64,000 nucleotides of DNA, from assembly GCF_017094465.1 (NCBI RefSeq), contig NZ_CP064791.1:62001-126000 (forward strand), given 5' to 3'. Source of the stretch: Halapricum desulfuricans (GTDB lineage: Archaea; Halobacteriota; Halobacteria; Halobacteriales; Haloarculaceae). The notes beneath the pieces are model-generated. The model saw nothing but the letters and a program-made list of their open reading frames with translations, did not search any database and was not told where the DNA came from. This document shows, piece by piece, positions 63,032 to 64,000 of this stretch. How positions within the stretch are numbered: the stretch's first letter is position 1; each line of letters starts with the position of its first letter. A program made the position numbers and the translations under genes.

Positions 63032-64000
63032 ATGAGCGACGACAAACCGCACCAGAACTTGGCCATCATCGGCCACGTTGACCACGGGAAGAGTACGATG
63101 GTTGGTCGGCTCCTGTACGAGACAGGATCCGTACCCGAGCACGTCATCGAACAGCACAAGGAAGAAGCAGAAGAGAAGGGCAAGGGCGGCTTCGAGTTCG
63201 CCTACGTCATGGACAACCTCGCCGAGGAGCGCGAGCGCGGGGTCACCATCGACATCGCCCACCAGGAGTTCGACACCGACGAGTACTACTTCACGATCGT
63301 CGACTGTCCGGGTCACCGCGACTTCGTGAAGAACATGATCACGGGCGCGAGCCAGGCCGACAACGCCGTGCTCGTGGTCGCCGCCGACGACGGCGTCCAG
63401 CCCCAGACTCAGGAGCACGTCTTCCTCTCGAAGACGCTGGGTATCGACGAGCTCATCGTCGCCGTGAACAAGATGGACCTCGTCGACTACAAGGAATCCT
63501 CCTACGACGAGGTCGTCGAAGAAGTCAAACAGCTCCTCAAGCAGGTCGCGTTCGACGCCGAGAAGGCGAAGTTCATCCCGACCTCCGCCTTCGAGGGCGA
63601 CAACGTCTCCGAGACCTCGGACAACACGGACTGGTACGACGGCGAGACCCTGCTGGAGGCGCTCAACGCGCTGCCTGAGCCCCAGCCGCCGACGGACGCG
63701 CCGCTGCGACTGCCGATCCAGGACGTCTACACCATCTCCGGTATCGGGACCGTCCCCGTCGGACGGATCGAGACCGGGACGATGCAGCCCGGCGACAACG
63801 TTAGCTTCCAGCCCAGCGACGTCGGCGGCGAGGTCAAGACCGTCGAAATGCACCACGAGGAAGTCCCGAGCGCGGGCCCAGGTGACAACGTCGGGTTCAA
63901 CGTTCGCGGCATCGGCAAGGACGACATCCGACGCGGTGACGTCTGTGGTCCGGCCGACGACCCGCCGACGGTCGCCGAGACCTTCCAGGCGCAGATTGTC
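63032..64000 (+). CDS. tuf: Translation elongation factor 1-alpha, 5' part
   Basis: The GTPase that carries aminoacyl-tRNA to the ribosome. It starts [22 protein letters not shown] (G1), with G3 DCPGH, G4 NKMD and G5 SAF in [10 protein letters not shown]. The second domain starts at about residue 225 ([20 protein letters not shown]). 323 codons are present; the usual length is about 421, so the third domain and the end lie outside the window. TATA-like 'gttttaattgc' is at about 62975-62985. Confidence 0.97.
   Translation, partial: MSDDKPHQNLAIIGHVDHGKSTMVGRLLYETGSVPEHVIEQHKEEAEEKGKGGFEFAYVMDNLAEERERGVTIDIAHQEFDTDEYYFTIVDCPGHRDFVKNMITGASQADNAVLVVAADDGVQPQTQEHVFLSKTLGIDELIVAVNKMDLVDYKESSYDEVVEEVKQLLKQVAFDAEKAKFIPTSAFEGDNVSETSDNTDWYDGETLLEALNALPEPQPPTDAPLRLPIQDVYTISGIGTVPVGRIETGTMQPGDNVSFQPSDVGGEVKTVEMHHEEVPSAGPGDNVGFNVRGIGKDDIRRGDVCGPADDPPTVAETFQAQIV

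Overview
The window is chromosomal DNA from a haloarchaeon (class Halobacteria). It is GC-rich, its proteins are acidic, transcripts have short or no leaders with archaeal TATA boxes, and it carries MC1, LonB, CDC48, a thermosome, G1P dehydrogenase, class I HMG-CoA reductase, a CCA-less archaeal tRNA set and an rRNA operon of the order 16S–tRNA-Ala–23S–5S–tRNA-Cys. The GH3 beta-glucosidase with a dockerin-like tail suggests a polysaccharide-using halophile (Halorhabdus-like), but I cannot fix the genus.

Left end (1–3603): two side-by-side cassettes with the same architecture but very different sequence and base composition. Each has a Yip1-like membrane protein on the minus strand, then, divergently, a secreted Gly/Ala-rich peptide precursor, a small three-helix membrane protein and a SpoIIM/DUF95 membrane protein. 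SpoIIM/DUF95 proteins are a hallmark of circular-bacteriocin (AS-48/circularin type) clusters. The two precursors share the same leader length and the same putative cleavage register. This is the best candidate in the window for an undescribed system: a two-locus archaeal peptide-antibiotic or signalling-peptide system.

3817–12509: housekeeping and information processing (FKBP/SlyD, Hel308-type helicase, HAD phosphatase, a NucS-N-like zinc protein, tRNA-splicing endonuclease, PyrD, MC1). 12510–18388: the rRNA operon with three tandem promoters, processing stems, a spacer promoter and an unusual series of near-identical hairpins just before 23S.

18389–30560: membrane protein, RHH regulator pair, two nucleotide-sugar-epimerase-like proteins, a Tat-exported GH3 glucosidase, EgsA, a CNNM-only protein, CDC48 and tRNA-Leu with a duplicated 3' end. 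30563–34974: a minus-strand operon KaiC-like ATPase–histidine kinase–histidine kinase. 35114–43859: CoaD, methyltransferase, Nfo, DUF192, citramalate/isopropylmalate synthase with an overlapping upstream ORF, MBL hydrolase, aldo/keto reductase, MoaB and an amidohydrolase.

44030–49483: CCT3-like thermosome subunit, a CHAT-type caspase-like protease whose C-terminal end is AT-rich and looks exchanged, a 46-residue hydrophobic microprotein, a truncated RecA/KaiC-like protein and a HalX-like receiver. 49529–58116: SAM hydroxide adenosyltransferase, NMN adenylyltransferase, LonB, CPBP protease, a Cys-less MGMT homolog, HMG-CoA reductase, a zinc microprotein and a UbiB-type kinase. 58355–64000: an FG-GAP lipoprotein, then a tandem duplication of (11-codon upstream ORF)–ACT protein–homoserine dehydrogenase, with a 173-bp perfectly identical block indicating gene conversion, and finally the start of EF-1alpha.

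All functions are read by eye from the translated sequence; no database search was possible.
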